A stretch of DNA of 64,000 bases from positions 2,666,001 to 2,730,000 of the forward strand of contig NZ_FSRA01000002.1 of NCBI RefSeq assembly GCF_900129465.1, given 5' to 3'. The position numbers and the translations under genes were made by a program. Positions 60,578 to 64,000 of this stretch are shown one piece after another (position 1 is the first letter of the stretch; each line of letters starts with the position of its first letter). Origin of the DNA: Chitinophaga niabensis. Its GTDB lineage: Bacteria > Bacteroidota > Bacteroidia > Chitinophagales > Chitinophagaceae. The notes below the pieces were generated by a model. The model saw only the letters and a program-made list of their open reading frames with translations. It was not told the origin of the DNA and did no database searches.

Positions 60578-61576
60578 TTGGAGGATAAGAACTACCTGGA
60601 AGAACTGTTTAAACGGTATCTGAATAATGAATGCTCTCCGGAGGAGATCGCATTTTTATTACAGCACTTTGATTCCAGAAAGGGCGAAAGCGATCTCAGG
60701 AGATTGGTGCGTAATGAATTGCTGGCATCCACCACGTCTGACACTGGGCAGGAAGCTATGAAGGATACACTGAAACAGGTATATCAACAGGTGGCAGATA
60801 AAACCTTCCTCAAAGAAAAACCTTCAGGCGGCAAGGTAGTTCGTATGCCCAGGCGTACTATTATCACCTTATCCATATGTGCTTCACTGGCGCTATTAGT
60901 GACTACGCTTTACCTGGGCCGCGGCTATATGACAGGGATATTTAATCCTGAGATACAAGTATCAACATTAAAAGGAGAAAGGAAACAATTCCAGCTTGCA
61001 GATGGTACAAGCATATGGCTTGCACCCGCCAGTAAATTGAACTATCGGGAGAATTCAAGGGAAATAACGCTCCAGGGGGAAGCTTTTTTTGATGTAGCCA
61101 AAGATGATGCGCATCCTTTTATTGTACATACAGGTAAAACCAATACTACCGTACTCGGTACCACTTTTAACATACAGGCTTATAACGATCGTGCAGATAT
61201 TGAAATAGTGTTGCTGACAGGTAAAGTGAAGGTAGATGCGAATCATAACAACGTATTATTATCTCCTTATCAACGAGCTGTTTTTAATTCGGTAAGCGGT
61301 ATGCTGAAGAAAGAAGATTATCCCGATGCATTTGCAGCACTGGCGCGTAAAGAGGGGAAATTCAAATATGAAGGGGAAGTCTTAAAGAATGTGATAGGCG
61401 ATATCGAAAGGAGCTATAACACAACTATCAGGCTTAATAAGCAACTTCAGGGAATCACCTACTATGGGGACTTTGATCAGAAAAAAGATAAACTGGAAAC
61501 GGTACTGCAGCAAATAAGCCTAACATATAATGCGCGTTTAAAACAAACCTCCACGGGATGGGAAATACATAAATAG
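60578..61576 (+). CDS. FecR-family anti-sigma factor
   Basis: A 332-residue protein starting at TTG 60578. The cytoplasmic part, residues 1-92, binds the sigma factor, and one membrane helix lies near 94-115 (IITLSICASLALLVTTLYL). The periplasmic FecR domain contains STLKGERKQFQLADGTSIWLAPASKL, EAFFDVAKDDAHPFIVHTGKTNTTVLGTTFNI and VLLTGKVKV. A C-terminal DUF4974 has FKYEGEVLKNVIGDIERSY. It senses the loaded TonB transducer through its periplasmic domain and controls the upstream sigma factor. It lies 65 bp after the sigma gene and 148 bp before susC, with a hairpin in the second gap. Confidence 0.93.
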   Translation: MEDKNYLEELFKRYLNNECSPEEIAFLLQHFDSRKGESDLRRLVRNELLASTTSDTGQEAMKDTLKQVYQQVADKTFLKEKPSGGKVVRMPRRTIITLSICASLALLVTTLYLGRGYMTGIFNPEIQVSTLKGERKQFQLADGTSIWLAPASKLNYRENSREITLQGEAFFDVAKDDAHPFIVHTGKTNTTVLGTTFNIQAYNDRADIEIVLLTGKVKVDANHNNVLLSPYQRAVFNSVSGMLKKEDYPDAFAALARKEGKFKYEGEVLKNVIGDIERSYNTTIRLNKQLQGITYYGDFDQKKDKLETVLQQISLTYNARLKQTSTGWEIHK

Positions 61577-61624
61577 ATCTTTCACTAAAACTATTCCACC
61601 ATGATAAGATAGCGCCAGATAAAA

Positions 61625-61643
61625 ATCCCGGCGTGACCGGGAT
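61625..61643 (+). other. Hairpin between fecR and susC
   Basis: ATCCCGG and CCGGGAT form a 7-bp stem with loop CGTGA, followed by CATTATG rather than a T-run. It may partly separate regulator and transporter expression. The rest of the 148-bp gap shows no gene. Confidence 0.55.
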
Positions 61644-61724
61644 CATTATGCATTGACATTAAAAGAATAACTGCTGTACTGTATATACAAGCAGTAATTA
61701 CTAATTACGTAACGAAATAAAGGT

Positions 61725-64000
61725 ATGAAAAAAAATATACCTAACGCAGGTTTTTTGCTTTCGGGAATGAAAAGCAGGTTACTTCCTGCACTAATTATTA
61801 TATCGCTTTTTTCCTTTCGTACCGCTTTTGCACAAGATGTATTGAATAATCCTGTTACGATTAACCTGAAACAGGAAACACTGAAAAATGCGTTGGACAA
61901 GATTGCCCTGCAGGGAAAAGTTTCATTTACATATGGAGGGAATGTGCTGCAGAACAGGAACAAAGTAAACCTGTCTGCCAGTAACAAACCGCTCAAAAGT
62001 GTACTGGATGAATTACTTCGTCCGTTTCCATTAAAATATACTGCACTTGAGAACAAGATCATCATCCGTGAAGATGAAAGCAGAGCGGCATCATCACCTG
62101 CGGACAGCCTTTTTAAGATAAACGGACGGGTATTCGATACTGGGGAACCACCCATACCCATACCTGGTGCCACCGTAATTGTAAAAGGAGAGAACCGGGC
62201 GACCACTACGGATGATAAGGGAAATTTTGAACTAAGGGTACGTATTGGTGAAGTACTCATCTTTTCCCATACCGGTTACAAACCTTTTGAATATCCCGTT
62301 ATCAATAACAGGGATAACCTTACCATTGCATTACCGGAAAATGTTTCCACACTGGACCAGGTAGTGGTAACAGGTTATTCCGAACAGAAGATGAAACACC
62401 TGGCCAACTCCATCAGCGCCCTGAATGTAAAGTCTAATATAGAGGGGAAACCAATCACGCAATTGTCCCAGGCTTTGCAGGGAGGTATTACAGGACTTAC
62501 CGTAACACAAAGCTCCGGCCTTCCAGGTGGGGATGCTGCTGCCATAAAAATACGTGGTATATCCACACTCGGTACAACAGCTCCACTGGTGTTGGTAGAT
62601 GGTGTTCCCACCAATATCAACGATGTGGACCCGGTAACTGTGGAAAGCGTAACGGTATTAAAAGATGCAGCAGCAGCAGCTATCTACGGATCAAGGGCTG
62701 CCAATGGTGTGATCATCATTACTACCAAACGTGGTCAGGCAGGGCAGGTACATATTGTGTACGATGCATTTGCCGGTTTTCAGAAAGCAGCATACCTGCC
62801 TGAATTTGTAGATGCTCCTACCTATATGGAAATGGTGAATGCCGCGCAGGCCAACATCGGTGGTAATCCCATTTATACAAACGACGTTATCCAGAAAACA
62901 CGCGATGGTGTAGATCCATTGCTTTATCCCAATACGGACTGGAAAAAACTGGTGCTTAAGAACCAGGCATTTTCCCAGCAACACTCCATTGGTGTAACGG
63001 GAGGTAACAGCCAGGCCCGCTTTGCGGTGAATGGTACTTACCTGCAGCAGGATGGCATCATTAATCAAACCTCCGCCGAAAGATATTCCCTGAGAGCAAA
63101 TACAAGTGTTACCCTGCGGAAGAACTTATCCATGTACCTCGATCTGTCCCTTTCAAGAAAAGAAACTAATCGTCCTATTAACCGCTATACCAATTTCCAG
63201 GACGGTGACGGGGCAGGATATATCCTGTACGAAACATTCAGGGTCCCACCGAATATTGTATCTAAATACCCTTTGCGGGCAGATGGCTACCAGGCTTATG
63301 GCAACTACGCAGAGATGCTGAATCCTGTAGCTGAACTGGAACAGGGCGGCTTTACCAAATCCCGTGAAGATAATATCTCTATCAATTTCCAACCGCAGTG
63401 GGAGGTGCTTCCCGGATTGAAACTAAAAGGACAATACCTGTTCCGTTTATTGAGTACAGGCAACATCACTTCCCGTGATGCCTATAACTTCCTGGATTAC
63501 TATACCAACGCTTTGCTTTTTCAATATGGTTCCACGCATACTTCCGCTATTTACAAACGGAACTATCAATACATGGCGGCTACGCTTGATTATACCAGGA
63601 CCTACAATAAACACACGATCTATGCAGTGGGTGGTATTACACGCGAAACGGATAATCCTGATCAGTCCAACCAATTCGCTGAAGCTACGCTGGCTTCCTA
63701 TTTCGTAAAGGTCAATTATATCTTCAATGATAAATACCTGTTTGAAAGCACCTTGCGGACGGATGGTTCATCTAAGTTCGGGCCAGGCAAAAAGTGGGGA
63801 TATTTCCCATCTGTAGCAGCTGGCTGGAATGTGCATAAGGAACCATTTATGCAGGGAGTGAAATTCATCAGTAACCTCAAGCTGCGTGCATCTTATGGTC
63901 TTTTGGGTAATAACCAGGGCATCGGATTGTACAAATATCAGAGTACTACTAATACCAACGGTACCGAAGCCACTATCGGTAACCCGGACCTCACATGGGA
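61725..64000 (+). CDS. STN-domain SusC/RagA TonB-dependent transducer (5' part, cut by the window end)
   Basis: The frame opens at ATG 61725. I translated it by hand from the start through about codon 285 and checked conserved blocks beyond that up to 64000, with no stop found in the parts read. A signal peptide ends near residue 37 (FRTAFAQ). An STN domain follows near 45-117 (INLKQETLKNALDKIALQGK and LKYTALENKIIIRED), which contacts FecR. Next comes a CarboxypepD_reg-like domain near 133-205 (PGATVIVKGENRATTTDDKGNF), then the plug from DQVVVTGYSEQKMKHLANSI (211-230) with YGSRAANGVIIITTKRG. The visible barrel part ends with GNPDLTW, common in SusC. It imports a glycan or similar nutrient together with a SusD expected downstream. 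Confidence 0.93.
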   Translation, partial: MKKNIPNAGFLLSGMKSRLLPALIIISLFSFRTAFAQDVLNNPVTINLKQETLKNALDKIALQGKVSFTYGGNVLQNRNKVNLSASNKPLKSVLDELLRPFPLKYTALENKIIIREDESRAASSPADSLFKINGRVFDTGEPPIPIPGATVIVKGENRATTTDDKGNFELRVRIGEVLIFSHTGYKPFEYPVINNRDNLTIALPENVSTLDQVVVTGYSEQKMKHLANSISALNVKSNIEGKPITQLSQALQGGITGLTVTQSSGLPGGDAAAIKIRGISTLGTTAPLVLVDGVPTNINDVDPVTVESVTVLKDAAAAAIYGSRAANGVIIITTKRGQAGQVHIVYDAFAGFQKAAYLPEFVDAPTYMEMVNAAQANIGGNPIYTNDVIQKTRDGVDPLLYPNTDWKKLVLKNQAFSQQHSIGVTGGNSQARFAVNGTYLQQDGIINQTSAERYSLRANTSVTLRKNLSMYLDLSLSRKETNRPINRYTNFQDGDGAGYILYETFRVPPNIVSKYPLRADGYQAYGNYAEMLNPVAELEQGGFTKSREDNISINFQPQWEVLPGLKLKGQYLFRLLSTGNITSRDAYNFLDYYTNALLFQYGSTHTSAIYKRNYQYMAATLDYTRTYNKHTIYAVGGITRETDNPDQSNQFAEATLASYFVKVNYIFNDKYLFESTLRTDGSSKFGPGKKWGYFPSVAAGWNVHKEPFMQGVKFISNLKLRASYGLLGNNQGIGLYKYQSTTNTNGTEATIGNPDLTW

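Noticed and set aside
1-64000. CRISPR arrays, rRNA genes and insertion sequences
   Set aside because: I saw no regularly spaced direct repeats with unique spacers, no rRNA sequence and no transposase with terminal inverted repeats.

Overview
The window looks like a chromosomal segment from a Bacteroidota bacterium, most likely a Chitinophaga-like soil polysaccharide degrader. The reasons are SusC/SusD-type genes, an ECF sigma/FecR/TonB-transducer set, a NagB-deacetylase fusion, promoters of the TAnnTTTG type, few Shine-Dalgarno sites, and the Bacteroidota arginine pathway that uses an acylated-ornithine carbamoyltransferase. All assignments come from reading the sequence and from recalled family motifs. 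No database search was run.

1-17.7 kb (+ strand): a very tightly packed operon that starts upstream of the window. It holds a SusD-like lipoprotein (3' part), four DUF2961/GH172 proteins, a sodium:solute symporter, a glutamine-amidotransferase-like protein, a ceramidase-N-terminal-type hydrolase, a 702-residue secreted protein of unknown function, a GH43 lipoprotein, a HisD-like dehydrogenase, a second GH43-like propeller protein and a sialate O-acetylesterase-type enzyme. Genes overlap or lie within 21 bp, and the operon closes with a strong terminator. I read it as a locus for an unusual furanoside glycan (D-fructofuranoside or D-arabinofuranoside). This is the best candidate here for an undescribed system.

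17.7-29.2 kb: mostly core functions. There is a duplicated tRNA-Val(TAC) with its terminator, mtaB, a PlsC-type acyltransferase, priA, an NAD(P)-binding protein, murB, a YpdA-like reductase, a class I amidotransferase, a GNAT, a DUF2071 protein and rmuC.

29.3-50.4 kb: a glycoprotein-glycan and amino-sugar salvage region. It contains NagB fused to a PIG-L deacetylase, GH20, GH92, an EEP hydrolase, a phosphodiesterase-like protein, CutC, a glycosylasparaginase, a ROK kinase, two sugar MFS permeases, galactokinase, GH109 and GH29. Two near-identical LacI-type palindromes (37425 and 43951) and a paired TGCGGATAA element (48240/48326) suggest shared control. A small Trp-rich secreted protein is also here.

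50.4-59.9 kb: the arginine operon argA-like, argG, argC, argD, argF', argB, argE, GNAT, argH. It is preceded by a ~275-nt structured leader. Thr90 of ArgF' suggests N-succinylornithine as substrate.

59.9-64 kb: an ECF sigma factor, a FecR anti-sigma factor and an STN-domain SusC transducer cut off by the window end, which is the start of another regulated nutrient-uptake locus.
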